This document shows, in pieces, positions 27,883-36,259 of a stretch of 64,000 nucleotides of DNA; within the stretch, counting starts at the first letter, position 1, and the number at the start of each line of letters is the position of its first letter. Below the pieces are notes generated by a model. That model saw only the letters and a program-made list of their open reading frames with translations. It searched no databases and was not told the origin of the DNA. Origin of the DNA: an uncultured Sphingomonas sp. (GTDB taxonomy: Bacteria > Pseudomonadota > Alphaproteobacteria > Sphingomonadales > Sphingomonadaceae); the NCBI GenBank assembly GCA_946482655.1, contig CAMLSA010000001.1, positions 23,089-87,088 of the forward strand. The letters are read 5' to 3'. The translations under genes were made by a program, and so were the position numbers.

Positions 27883-28724
27883 GCGTCCCTCGCCTTGGCC
27901 GACAGTTCATCCGCCGGCGCACCGCCGTGTTGCGCGGCGATCAGAACCTCGGGGCGATTCTCCGGCGCGATGCCGTAAGTTGGCGGCCAGGCGTCGTTCG
28001 GCAAATAATAGGTGCCGAAGATCCGGTCGTAGAAGGGCAGTGTCGAAGCGTAATTGTGATTGGGATGATCGACCTGCGAATGATGCCAGTGGTGGAAACG
28101 GGGGGCTGAAAGAATTTGCTCGGCCCATCCGAGTCGGACGTTGAGATTGGCGTGAATGAAGAAGCCCCAGACCGTGCCGATGATCAGGACGATAATGGGG
28201 ATGGTGCTTCCCGACCCGGAGCCGGGCGTGCCGAGGCCGGCCATGTTGACGAGGCAGAGGCCGAACATGCGCGTGAAGATGATGTCGACCGGATGGGCGC
28301 GGGTGTTGACGAGCCAATCCATACGGACCGGTTCGTGATGGATGGCATGGAATCGCCACAGCCACGGAACCTGGTGCATGACCCGGTGGCTCCAGTAGAA
28401 GCCGAACTCGCCGATCAGGATTGCGAGCCCTACCTGGACAAGGATCGGAAGGCCCACGATCCAAATGCGATATCCTTCCGGCAGGGCATGGTTGGAAAGT
28501 GCCGCGATCGTTCCCAGCGGTATTGCGAAAATGAAGACTGGTATCAGACCCGACAAAAAGAAATAGCCGAGGTCGACGAGGATCTGCGGCCGCCAAGTGG
28601 ACTGGCGATTGACCCCTGCCAGCCTTTCGAGCGGAACGAAAACCGCGGTGAGCAGAAAGAGCCACAGGATCTGGCTTGCCATGACCTTGGCGAGAAAAGG
28701 GAGGCCTGCGAACAATGTCAGCAT
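27879..28724 (-). CDS. Fatty acid hydroxylase / sterol desaturase family protein
   Basis: A 281-residue membrane di-iron oxygenase. The three histidine clusters are present: HRVMH in YWSHRVMHQVPWLW, HAIHH in RFHAIHHEP, and HHWHH in PRFHHWHHSQVDHPNHNYAS. About four to five TM segments surround them. Members hydroxylate or desaturate fatty acids, sterols or carotenoids; a hopanoid or lipid substrate is possible here but not shown. It converges on chorismate mutase with a 4-nt overlap. An AGPG-type variant of the family is not excluded. Confidence 0.88.
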   Translation of the reverse strand: MLTLFAGLPFLAKVMASQILWLFLLTAVFVPLERLAGVNRQSTWRPQILVDLGYFFLSGLIPVFIFAIPLGTIAALSNHALPEGYRIWIVGLPILVQVGLAILIGEFGFYWSHRVMHQVPWLWRFHAIHHEPVRMDWLVNTRAHPVDIIFTRMFGLCLVNMAGLGTPGSGSGSTIPIIVLIIGTVWGFFIHANLNVRLGWAEQILSAPRFHHWHHSQVDHPNHNYASTLPFYDRIFGTYYLPNDAWPPTYGIAPENRPEVLIAAQHGGAPADELSAKARDA

Positions 28725-29067
28725 GTTGTTTCCACAGTCCGCGGCTCACATAAGCGGACGGAAAGTCCGCTCCACCCGGTATTCGGAGTCGTGTTCGCTG
28801 GTGCGACCTCGGAAAGCCCCCTTGGCACCCACTAAGCCAACGCACAGTACTGTAGCGAGAAACTAGTTAAAATCCAATCCAGCCGTTTCGTTAGTGGATG
28901 TCGGGATGGGCCATGGCTCGCTTCGGCTATTTGAGGTGAGCCTTGCAATCCCGGCCAATTCGGGCGAACGCAAGGAGGTCTGCGGTGGTGCTCCTGGGGG
29001 AGGCGGGATATTATCTGGTCCGAAACGGCTTGCCCAAAATCGGTGCCCAGACGGATCGGAACAGCCG
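28725..29067. other. Divergent regulatory region, no gene seen
   Basis: A 343-bp gap between the divergent hydroxylase and HAD-UbiA genes. It is less GC-rich in its middle. A perfect 10-bp palindrome, ACAGTACTGT, lies at 28844-28853, followed by an AT-rich tract, a possible operator. No convincing promoter hexamers or small gene were recognised. A forward frame open from 28894 runs into the next gene but lacks coding character before 29068. Confidence 0.45.
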
Positions 29068-30519
29068 ATGGCTGACGACGATCCACTGCCGCTGGTCGTC
29101 GATCTCGACGGAACCCTGACTCCCGCCGATACGCTTGTGGAATCCGTCGTCGCGCTGCTCAGGAAATCACCGCTGAACCTGCTTCGCCTGATTGGGTGGC
29201 TGTTCGCCGGACGCGCGAACTTCAAGCGGGCGGTGGGCCGTGAGGTGACGATCAACGGTGCGACATTGCCCTATAACCAGCCGCTGTTGACGTGGCTGCG
29301 TGAACAGAAATCGCAAGGACGAACGATCATTCTTGCGACCGCGGCGCATATCAGCATCGCCGAGCAGGTTCAGCGGCACCTCGGCATTTTCGACCTTCTG
29401 ATCTCGACCTCGGATGGGGAAAATCTGAAAGGCAGTGCGAAACTGGCGGCTATCCGCGCCACGATCGGCGACCATTTCGCCTATGTCGGCAATGGCGGCC
29501 CGGACATGCAGGTATGGACTGGAGCGAAAGCGGCGATCGCGGTCGAAGTACCTGCGGCCGAATTGCGCAGACTGAGGCCCCTGGTGACGATCGAGCGCGA
29601 GTTCCACTCCGGCGAATCCCGCCTCAATTTGTGGATGCGCGCGCTCCGGGTGCATCAGTGGACGAAGAACGTCCTGGTGTTCACGCCGTTGCTGACAGCC
29701 TTTTCGTTCATGGAAATCGGCAAGACGATGGACGCCCTGTCCGCCTTCATCGCCTTTTGCCTCGTCGCCTCGGCAAGCTACATCCTCAACGATGTCATCG
29801 ATCTGGACAATGACCGGGTTCATCCCCGGAAAAGCGGGAGACCCTTTGCGAGCGCCCGATTGCCGCTCCTTCATGGTCTCGCGATCTCGATCATGGGCGT
29901 GGGGGGCGGCATCATGGTCGCCATGACGGTGTCCTGGGCCCTCGTGGCCATGCTGTTGGCCTATCTCGTGCTCACCAGCGCCTATAGCTGGACACTGAAA
30001 CAATTTTTTCTGGTCGATGTGCTGACCCTGTCGTTGCTATACACTTGGCGTATCCTGGCAGGGGCGGTGGCAATCGACGTCCGAATGAGCTCATGGCTGC
30101 TGGCATTCTCCGTTTTCATATTCTTCAGCCTCGCCCTGATCAAACGATGCACCGAGCTGCTGGTGACGCAGAGGAACGGCGATGCCGGGCTCAGCGGCCG
30201 GGACTATCGGTCGTCCGATCTGGCCGTTCTGTGGCCGTTGGGTGTCGGAAGCGCGCTGAGCTCGGTCGTGATCTTCGGCCTGTTCACGAGCTCGTTCGAA
30301 ACCCAGCAACGTTATGCCAGCCCCGAGTTGCTGTGGCTTGCCGCCTTCGGACTCATCTATTGGCTCGGGCGCATGTGGGTGAAGACTTCACGCGAAGAGA
30401 TGCATGACGATCCGATCGTCTACTCGTTCAAGGATCGAGGCACGCGGATTGTCTTGGCGGGCATCATCGCCGTCATGATCGCCGCCCGTTTCGTACATGT
30501 CGGTATCCTGAATGGATAA
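29068..30519 (+). CDS. HAD phosphatase-UbiA prenyltransferase fusion (DPPR synthase-like)
   Basis: A 483-residue fusion. Residues 1-200 are a HAD hydrolase domain with motif I VVDLDGTLTPAD (D12, D14), motif II TIILATAAH and a late motif DHFAYVGNGGPDMQVW. Residues 205-483 are a multi-pass UbiA prenyltransferase with the first aspartate motif NDVIDLDNDRVHPRKSGRP (N241 on). The layout matches enzymes that attach phosphoribose to polyprenyl phosphate and then dephosphorylate it, as in the DprE pathway precursor DPPR. Start 29068 sits just before the HAD motif. The stop overlaps the next gene by 8 nt. Confidence 0.85.
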   Translation: MADDDPLPLVVDLDGTLTPADTLVESVVALLRKSPLNLLRLIGWLFAGRANFKRAVGREVTINGATLPYNQPLLTWLREQKSQGRTIILATAAHISIAEQVQRHLGIFDLLISTSDGENLKGSAKLAAIRATIGDHFAYVGNGGPDMQVWTGAKAAIAVEVPAAELRRLRPLVTIEREFHSGESRLNLWMRALRVHQWTKNVLVFTPLLTAFSFMEIGKTMDALSAFIAFCLVASASYILNDVIDLDNDRVHPRKSGRPFASARLPLLHGLAISIMGVGGGIMVAMTVSWALVAMLLAYLVLTSAYSWTLKQFFLVDVLTLSLLYTWRILAGAVAIDVRMSSWLLAFSVFIFFSLALIKRCTELLVTQRNGDAGLSGRDYRSSDLAVLWPLGVGSALSSVVIFGLFTSSFETQQRYASPELLWLAAFGLIYWLGRMWVKTSREEMHDDPIVYSFKDRGTRIVLAGIIAVMIAARFVHVGILNG

Positions 30520-32404
30520 CGGCGTTGGACCGCCTTATTCGACCGATCGGGCATTGTTCTGCGCGCTCCTGATAGGCACCACAATCGCTTCCGTGGCGAT
30601 GACCGGTTTCCGCTTCGGCGTGAACAACAATGTTTTCCATATTCCCTACTTGCTCGATTATGCCGAGCTTCCGCAGTTCAGGTACGATCCCTTCTACCGA
30701 TCGCTCGACAAGTTCGTGTCGCTCACCTGGCCGGTGCTGAAGCTGGTCAGCACGGAAGCCAATGTCCAGACCGTCTTCCTGACGGCCTTTGTTCTCGGCC
30801 GGTTCGCGGCCCTCGCGGCGTTGCTGTGCTTCTTGCGACTGAACGGGCTGGCAGGGAAATGGGCGCTTCTCGCGTCGATGGCCGTGGTCTCCGCGACGCC
30901 TTGGCTCACGCAGCTCTCCGTCGTTGGAGGGCACGGTCTCCTTATCGGCTATTTCACTCATTCCGAACTTACCTGGGCGCCGCTGCTCGGCACGCTGCTC
31001 GCCGTCCAGCATCGGCGTCTTATCCTTGCGGGGCTGCTCTGCGGCATTACCTTCTGCCTCAATTTCTTCGTCGGGCTTTGGCTATTGGTGGCGATCGCGG
31101 CGCCGGTGCTGGCGCTGATGCGCAATTGGCCGATGGCCGCCTGGCTTCCGCGGTTCGCTTCGAGCGCTCCCGTCAGCCCGGCCACGATAGTCCGCGCGGC
31201 CCTGGTCTTCCTTGTCACGGCGTCGCCCGTACTGGTGTGGGTGGCGTTCACGCTGCTGGAAACAAGAAACGCTGCATCCTTTGATTATGCCGCCTATATG
31301 CGGGCCTATTTCCCCGACCATTCGTTGATAGAAGCCGCGAGGCGCGAGGAAGTCCTCGAACTTTTTCTTATCGTTTGCGGCTATCTGCTTGCCTCACTTT
31401 GCTCCCGGACCCACCGCTTCTGGATCCCGGTGCTCATGGGTTGGTCGCTTCTGTTCATCGTCGGTGCGGTGGGAGTTCATCTGAGCGATAGCAAAATCCT
31501 GTTCAATCTGAATGTGATCCGTTCGGCCGGTTTGGTGCAATTCCTCGGCATCGCGCTAATCATTCTGGCGGCGGGCAAGGTCGTGACCGACGGCGGATCG
31601 AGCGTTTGGGAGCGCCTGCTGGGATGCCTGATCTTCGCTGAACTGATCCAGCCGGACCGGCAGCTGTTCCAGTTGCTGATCATCGATGTGTCCCTTGGGG
31701 CGTTGCTGATCGGCCGCCACAGGCCGCTGAGGCTATCCGGGCGGTTGGTCGCAGTAGGCTATGCAGCCCTGATCGGCCTGATCCTGGTCGCGCAATATGG
31801 CTTCATCACCGAATGGTCCGTGAACGCCGTGCTGCGCTTGCTGCTGTTATGTGGGCTCGGGGGATGCGCGATACTGGCTTCCGCGGGATTTCGCGGGTGG
31901 CGGCCTTTGGTGGCGCTCCTGGTGGCGAGCCTAGCCCTGCTCAACGTCGCCACGCTGATGAGATGGAGGGCGGATGGCGCGGCGCGGCGATCCGAAGCCG
32001 ATCGGCCCTTCATGAAGATGGTGGGATGGATTCGACACAGTTCCCTGGCGGGCCCATTTCTGGTCCCGGTGGATGCCGATCATCGGACGCGATTCGATGA
32101 GTTCCAGTTGCTGGCGCTGCGACCGGTCTGGGTCGACTGGAAACAAGGGGCCGCGGTGATGTGGGAGCCGGCCCTATATCCGCGCTGGGCGACGCGCTAC
32201 GAGGCTGTGAAAAAGCTTCGACGCGCCGACCAGTTCCTGGGCTATGCCGCGGCGAACCGAATACCCTATGTCGTCCTACCAAAGGATGTCGGCAGCTGTG
32301 GGCGGAGCCGTATGCTCTATCATGATGAGCACTATTCGGTCTGCGCCTTGGCCGGCGAGGGGGAGGCGCGTTCCGCCGCTATCCCGATTTCCGCGCCACC
32401 ATGA
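30512..32404 (+). CDS. Polytopic membrane protein, possible GT-C type glycosyltransferase
   Basis: A 630-residue protein with about 10-12 hydrophobic segments between residues 15 and 480, then a soluble C-terminal part of about 140 residues (from MRWRADGAARRSE). No family signature was recognised with certainty. The first periplasmic loop, VNNNVFHIPYLLDYAELPQFRYDP, resembles the acidic-residue loop of polyprenyl-phosphate-dependent GT-C enzymes. Coupling (8-nt overlap) to a polyprenyl-phosphate phosphoribosyl transferase-like gene supports a lipid-linked sugar role. The 3' end overlaps the convergent methyltransferase by 26 nt. Confidence 0.6.
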   Translation: MDNGVGPPYSTDRALFCALLIGTTIASVAMTGFRFGVNNNVFHIPYLLDYAELPQFRYDPFYRSLDKFVSLTWPVLKLVSTEANVQTVFLTAFVLGRFAALAALLCFLRLNGLAGKWALLASMAVVSATPWLTQLSVVGGHGLLIGYFTHSELTWAPLLGTLLAVQHRRLILAGLLCGITFCLNFFVGLWLLVAIAAPVLALMRNWPMAAWLPRFASSAPVSPATIVRAALVFLVTASPVLVWVAFTLLETRNAASFDYAAYMRAYFPDHSLIEAARREEVLELFLIVCGYLLASLCSRTHRFWIPVLMGWSLLFIVGAVGVHLSDSKILFNLNVIRSAGLVQFLGIALIILAAGKVVTDGGSSVWERLLGCLIFAELIQPDRQLFQLLIIDVSLGALLIGRHRPLRLSGRLVAVGYAALIGLILVAQYGFITEWSVNAVLRLLLLCGLGGCAILASAGFRGWRPLVALLVASLALLNVATLMRWRADGAARRSEADRPFMKMVGWIRHSSLAGPFLVPVDADHRTRFDEFQLLALRPVWVDWKQGAAVMWEPALYPRWATRYEAVKKLRRADQFLGYAAANRIPYVVLPKDVGSCGRSRMLYHDEHYSVCALAGEGEARSAAIPISAPP

Positions 32405-33035
32405 GCTCATGTCCGTAGAGGCCGAGTATCTTCGCTGAGCGCTCGACGACCTCGGCGTCCATGCTCTTCAGCCAGCCCTCGACATCGTCGATCGCCCTGT
32501 AGTGGATCCACTGTTTGGCGACGATCAGATCGTGGAACCGGTTCCACCACGCGCGAAAGAACGGCTTCTCCGCCATGTCCTTATAGACGAGCAATCCGCC
32601 GGGTCGAACATGGGAAAAGGCGGTTGCTACGGCATCGCGCTGAGCCGATGGCGGGATATGGTGAAGCACGTCGATCATGCTCACCAGCTCGAACTGTCCT
32701 TCGGGCCAGGGATCGCCGACCATGCTGTGCCGGAACTCGATCCGCCCGTCGGGGAAGTGCCGGTCCGCCATGTGCCTTGCGGCGTCAATGGCATCGCCGT
32801 CCGCATCGAAACCGACGCCTCGAATCCCAGGCCGGGTGCGCCCGATCAAGCCGAGGAGGAGACCCGCGCCGCATCCGACGTCGAGGATGCGGCCCGCTTC
32901 GGGCGCCCAGCGGACGAGATCGGCGAAAGGACATATATATGGTCGCAGGCTTTGCAGCAGGCGGGTACGGAACGGCGCCTGCTGATAGAGGTCGCGTGCC
33001 ATCGCCGGAATGCTGCGCTGCGCATCGGTCTGCAT
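32379..33035 (-). CDS. SAM-dependent class I methyltransferase
   Basis: A 218-residue Rossmann methyltransferase. Motif I is RILDVGCGAGLLLGLIG, the acidic adenosine-binding residue is in GVGFDADGDAI, and FELVSMIDVLHHIPP is motif II/post-II. The C-terminal part (DLIVAKQWIHYRAIDDVEGWL) is typical of small-molecule or lipid methyltransferases of the UbiE/Methyltransf_11/25 group. Start 33035 (MQTDAQRS) was chosen because it precedes the conserved helix; an in-frame extension upstream is low-complexity. The substrate is unknown. It is 138 bp downstream of the PEP-CTERM gene's stop side and could be cotranscribed. Confidence 0.78.
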   Translation of the reverse strand: MQTDAQRSIPAMARDLYQQAPFRTRLLQSLRPYICPFADLVRWAPEAGRILDVGCGAGLLLGLIGRTRPGIRGVGFDADGDAIDAARHMADRHFPDGRIEFRHSMVGDPWPEGQFELVSMIDVLHHIPPSAQRDAVATAFSHVRPGGLLVYKDMAEKPFFRAWWNRFHDLIVAKQWIHYRAIDDVEGWLKSMDAEVVERSAKILGLYGHELMVARKSG

Positions 33036-33173
33036 CCTCACATCCCCGGATATCCTGCCTGCCGGTATGAGACCTGCCGCAGCGGACGCGTTAAATCCAG
33101 TTCCATGTCGAACTTGCCCCCCGTCCTCGGCGATCGGGGCCGCCGACGGACGCGGCGGCGTCGGCATGACCGA

Positions 33174-34118
33174 TCAGACGATCTGCGCCTTGACCAACTC
33201 GCGGCAGGCCGGGGACCGCCGGTTGCTGCGCAGGATGCCGCCGATGAGCCCAAAGCCGATGAGCATCATCGCCCAGGTCGACGGTTCGGGCACTGCTTCG
33301 AGGCTGAGGCCGTCGATCAGTGCAAAGGGCGGCTGGCCGACGGGCGTGCCATAGGCAAGCAATGACAATTTCTGCTCGGTATCGTTGGCGGTGAAGTACA
33401 CCGTCTCCGACCGCCATGGCACGAAGCCGTGGTCGGTATTGGTCACGGTCGCGGTCGTGTAGAGTTGGTCGCCGGGAGCGAGATTATAGGTGGAATGCCC
33501 GTCGCGGAAGTCGAGAAAGAGCACTGGATCGGGGCTGAGCGAATAGTCGCAGACGCCGAAGCAGATCTTCCAGGATTCCTGGGTTTCGCCGTGATAGGTG
33601 GTCTGTTGGGCAGCCGCCCACCAAAAGGTCAGCTTATAGAGCTGACCGACTTCCAGCCCGCTCACGACCTGCTCGATCGGCGCATTGCCATAGGCGCCGT
33701 CGGCCCCCACGAAATTGCCGCCTGTCGGGCTGTTCGTCAGGCCGTTGTTGGTCGCTATGTCCGGCCCCCACAGCGACAGGCGATAGACGTTGTCGCAGCC
33801 GCCCAGAATACATGCTCCGCTGTTGAAGTCGTCCGCGCCCGTGGCGGTCTGGGGCGTGCCATTGTAGGTGGGATTGTCGACGAAGACGAAATTATAACCT
33901 TGCGTCGTCCAGCCCGCGACGGTCGGCAGATTCTTGTCTGTGGCGCTGAGCGGCGCATTGTCGTGACCATTTCCGAACAATGTCGAATGAAGCGGATTGC
34001 CGTTGGTCATGGTGACTGTTTCGAAGTCACCATTTATCAGCAGGTTCGCCGCCATGAGCGGCCCCCCTATCGCACACGCCAGCATCGCCGCCAGCAAGGC
34101 GAGCAGCTTGGTACGCAT
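33174..34118 (-). CDS. Secreted PEPxxWAM-CTERM sorting-domain protein
   Basis: A 314-residue exported protein with signal peptide MRTKLLALLAAMLACAIGGPLMAAN. The C-terminal tripartite signal reads VPEPSTWAMMLIGFGLIGGI followed by basic residues LRSNRR. The mature domain begins NLLINGDFETVTM, a DUF642/choice-of-anchor-like beta sandwich that often binds carbohydrate. Cysteine pairs are CILGGC and CFGVC. Such proteins are made for exosortase-linked export with extracellular polysaccharide. A tail extends about 13 residues past the basic cluster, which is unusual. Start 34118 begins the signal peptide; longer starts at 34148 and 34160 are possible. Confidence 0.85.
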   Translation of the reverse strand: MRTKLLALLAAMLACAIGGPLMAANLLINGDFETVTMTNGNPLHSTLFGNGHDNAPLSATDKNLPTVAGWTTQGYNFVFVDNPTYNGTPQTATGADDFNSGACILGGCDNVYRLSLWGPDIATNNGLTNSPTGGNFVGADGAYGNAPIEQVVSGLEVGQLYKLTFWWAAAQQTTYHGETQESWKICFGVCDYSLSPDPVLFLDFRDGHSTYNLAPGDQLYTTATVTNTDHGFVPWRSETVYFTANDTEQKLSLLAYGTPVGQPPFALIDGLSLEAVPEPSTWAMMLIGFGLIGGILRSNRRSPACRELVKAQIV

Positions 34119-34271
34119 TACACCAGTCCCCCGACGCACAGAACGCATGAGGGCATTCATAGGATATTTACGGTAACGACGCAAGATTCCGCAGAAAAGA
34201 GCTGTTTACAACTGGTTTACAATTAGGAATAATGGCGCCTTAACCCTATGAATGCGGCATTACCGCCAATT

Positions 34272-34991
34272 TCAGCGGTCCCGCGGCCGCTCTATTGTAC
34301 TCAATACGCCGCGCAGCGTTCTTATTTCCTGGGCATTCCATCCCGGCTTGGTCAACAGACTGCGAAGCGTCCGCCTCGTCGTCGGCGTCCGGCCGGGTGG
34401 AAAGAAATAGCCCGAATCATCCAGCAGCCTCTCGAGATGGCCGATCAGGCCGTCGAGGTCCTGCTGAGGGGCGGGCGGATCAAGTTCGACCGCGGGCGGC
34501 GACGCCAGTTCGATTCCCTTCGACCATTCATAGGCAAGCAGGATCACCGCCTGGGCGAGGTTCAGGCTGCCGAATTCGGGATTGACCGGCACGGTGACGA
34601 TGGTGCGCGCGATGGCGACGTCATCGGTTTCCAGCCCCGACCTCTCGGGTCCGAACAGGATTGCCGAACGGCCAGGCCCGGCGTGGATCGCCCGCGCCGC
34701 GGCTTCGGGGGTGATGACAGGTTTGGTAACGCCACGCTTGCGGACCGTCGTGGCGTAGACATGGACGCAGTCGGCAGTCGCTTCGGCGATGCTGTCATGG
34801 ACGCGGGCGCGTTCGAGCACGATGTCGGCGCCGGACGCCGCGGGCCCGGCATCCGGGTTGGGCCATCCGTCGCGCGGCGCGACCAGCCGCAATTCGGTGA
34901 GTCCGAAATTGAGCATCGCGCGGGCGGCCTTGCCGATATTCTCGCCCAATTGGGGGCGGACGAGGATGATGACCGGTGCGAGTGTTTCCAT
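34272..34991 (-). CDS. trmJ: tRNA (cytidine/uridine-2'-O-)-methyltransferase TrmJ
   Basis: A 239-residue SpoU/TrmD (SPOUT) methyltransferase that 2'-O-methylates tRNA position 32. The trefoil-knot motifs are visible: PQLGENIGKAARAMLNFGL, ILFGPERSGLETDD and PEFGSLNLAQAV. A C-terminal extension of about 75 residues (PPAPQQDLDGLIGHLERLL) is as in TrmJ. Start METLAPVII at 34991 directly precedes the SPOUT domain. It lies 47 bp downstream of the SGNH-like gene on the same strand, but its function is unrelated. A 153-bp gap separates it from the PEP-CTERM gene. Confidence 0.9.
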   Translation of the reverse strand: METLAPVIILVRPQLGENIGKAARAMLNFGLTELRLVAPRDGWPNPDAGPAASGADIVLERARVHDSIAEATADCVHVYATTVRKRGVTKPVITPEAAARAIHAGPGRSAILFGPERSGLETDDVAIARTIVTVPVNPEFGSLNLAQAVILLAYEWSKGIELASPPAVELDPPAPQQDLDGLIGHLERLLDDSGYFFPPGRTPTTRRTLRSLLTKPGWNAQEIRTLRGVLSTIERPRDR

Positions 34992-35038
34992 TGGCGAATC
35001 CAGATTGGTTGTGCGGAACTGACGGGATAGGCCCGCCC

Positions 35039-36259
35039 TCACGAACCCCTTGGCGCGAGTGCGCCGAGCTGCCGAGTCAGGCGCGCATTTTCCCCGCGAG
35101 CGTCCAATATATCCCGCCTGCGGGCCTCTTCGTCGCGCGCGAGCGTGGCCGCCAGCGTGTCGCTGGTCAGACGGAAGCCGAAGTCCCTGCTCCCACGATA
35201 GATCGTCTGCAACATTTTTTCGCCCAGTGCGCGCCGGAAGTGATTGGGCTCCCAAAACCAGGTCATCGGGATCGTGACGCCGGGAGGCGGCAGCGGTTCG
35301 GTCGAGTAGTGATCGAACCGGACGAAGTCCCATAGAGCGACCTCTCCACGGCCGTCGCGCTCCACCGTCTCCGTCAAGAGGCGTTTGACCAGCGGGACGC
35401 GCGGCCACAATCCCTTGCGGTCGATCAGGCGCAGCAGATCGGCATGCACGGGAGCGATCGCGATATCGAGCGCGATGCCGCGGCTCCTGCTGAAAGCGAT
35501 GACGCGGCTGACCCAGGCCAAGCCCGCCGCTCCTGTTCGCCGATCGGAATGGAGTCGCTCGTTGATGCGATCCAGAGTCGCCAGCTCGGTCGGAAGCTTT
35601 TGCTCGTACAGCGCCGCCGCTCCTTCGCGACGAATGCTCCGCATGAAAAAATCGTCGGCGAGCAATCCGGCGGAATCGAGGCCGGAGGGTGCTCCCCGCT
35701 GTGCGACAAATGTGCCCACCGAATCCTGCAGAGCGTCGCGGGACAGCAGCGCTGAGAAAATGTCTTTCGTGCGCCGGCGCGGATCGGGCAGGAATGGGCC
35801 GGGCGGCTGCTCATCACCGGGCTGAGGCGGCGACAGAAATTCGGTGATCTCCAGTACCAGCAACGCGCGCCGCACGGGGGCCACGCGTGTCGCATCCCGC
35901 AACTGGGCGAAGGCGTATCGCACATCGGTGCCCGGCACGCCGCCGTTGAACACCGGTGCGGCGCCCCGCGGCAGGGAGGGCGAGGCGGGATCGATACCGC
36001 ACTCCACCTTGGAGGTACCAAGGAGCAGGGTGGCAGGGGCGACGCGCGGCAGCAGATAGGCTTTCGCCAGTCCCGCGCGCTCGACGGTGGCGGGCTTTGA
36101 GCGGTTCAGCCCCTCGATCAGCGGCGTGCCGAGGACGAAATAGGGGTCCGCCACCACCGCAACGCCGATCGCGGCCGCGGCAAGGCCGAGCAGGCCCTGC
36201 GCCCACCACCGGCAGTATTGGCGTAGCCTGTCGGCGACGGGAGCGGCGGCTTTCGACAT
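35039..36259 (-). CDS. SGNH hydrolase-like, membrane-anchored partner of the MBOAT acyltransferase
   Basis: A 406-residue protein with one N-terminal TM (about residues 20-40). LLLGTSKVECGI holds a candidate nucleophile Ser83, and a C-terminal WEPNHFRRALGEKM block may carry the His of the triad. This resembles AlgJ/AlgX/DltD-like proteins that complete periplasmic acyl transfer started by an MBOAT protein. Its ATG overlaps the MBOAT stop by 1 nt (TGATG). The extreme C-terminus (residues 370-406) is a charged helix. Similarity is by layout and motifs; the acceptor is unknown. Confidence 0.75.
   Translation of the reverse strand: MSKAAAPVADRLRQYCRWWAQGLLGLAAAAIGVAVVADPYFVLGTPLIEGLNRSKPATVERAGLAKAYLLPRVAPATLLLGTSKVECGIDPASPSLPRGAAPVFNGGVPGTDVRYAFAQLRDATRVAPVRRALLVLEITEFLSPPQPGDEQPPGPFLPDPRRRTKDIFSALLSRDALQDSVGTFVAQRGAPSGLDSAGLLADDFFMRSIRREGAAALYEQKLPTELATLDRINERLHSDRRTGAAGLAWVSRVIAFSRSRGIALDIAIAPVHADLLRLIDRKGLWPRVPLVKRLLTETVERDGRGEVALWDFVRFDHYSTEPLPPPGVTIPMTWFWEPNHFRRALGEKMLQTIYRGSRDFGFRLTSDTLAATLARDEEARRRDILDARGENARLTRQLGALAPRGS

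Noticed and set aside
28894..29067. An N-terminal extension of the HAD-UbiA gene to 28894
   Set aside because: The extra 58 residues are low-complexity and unlike the family; ATG 29068 lies just ahead of the HAD motif.
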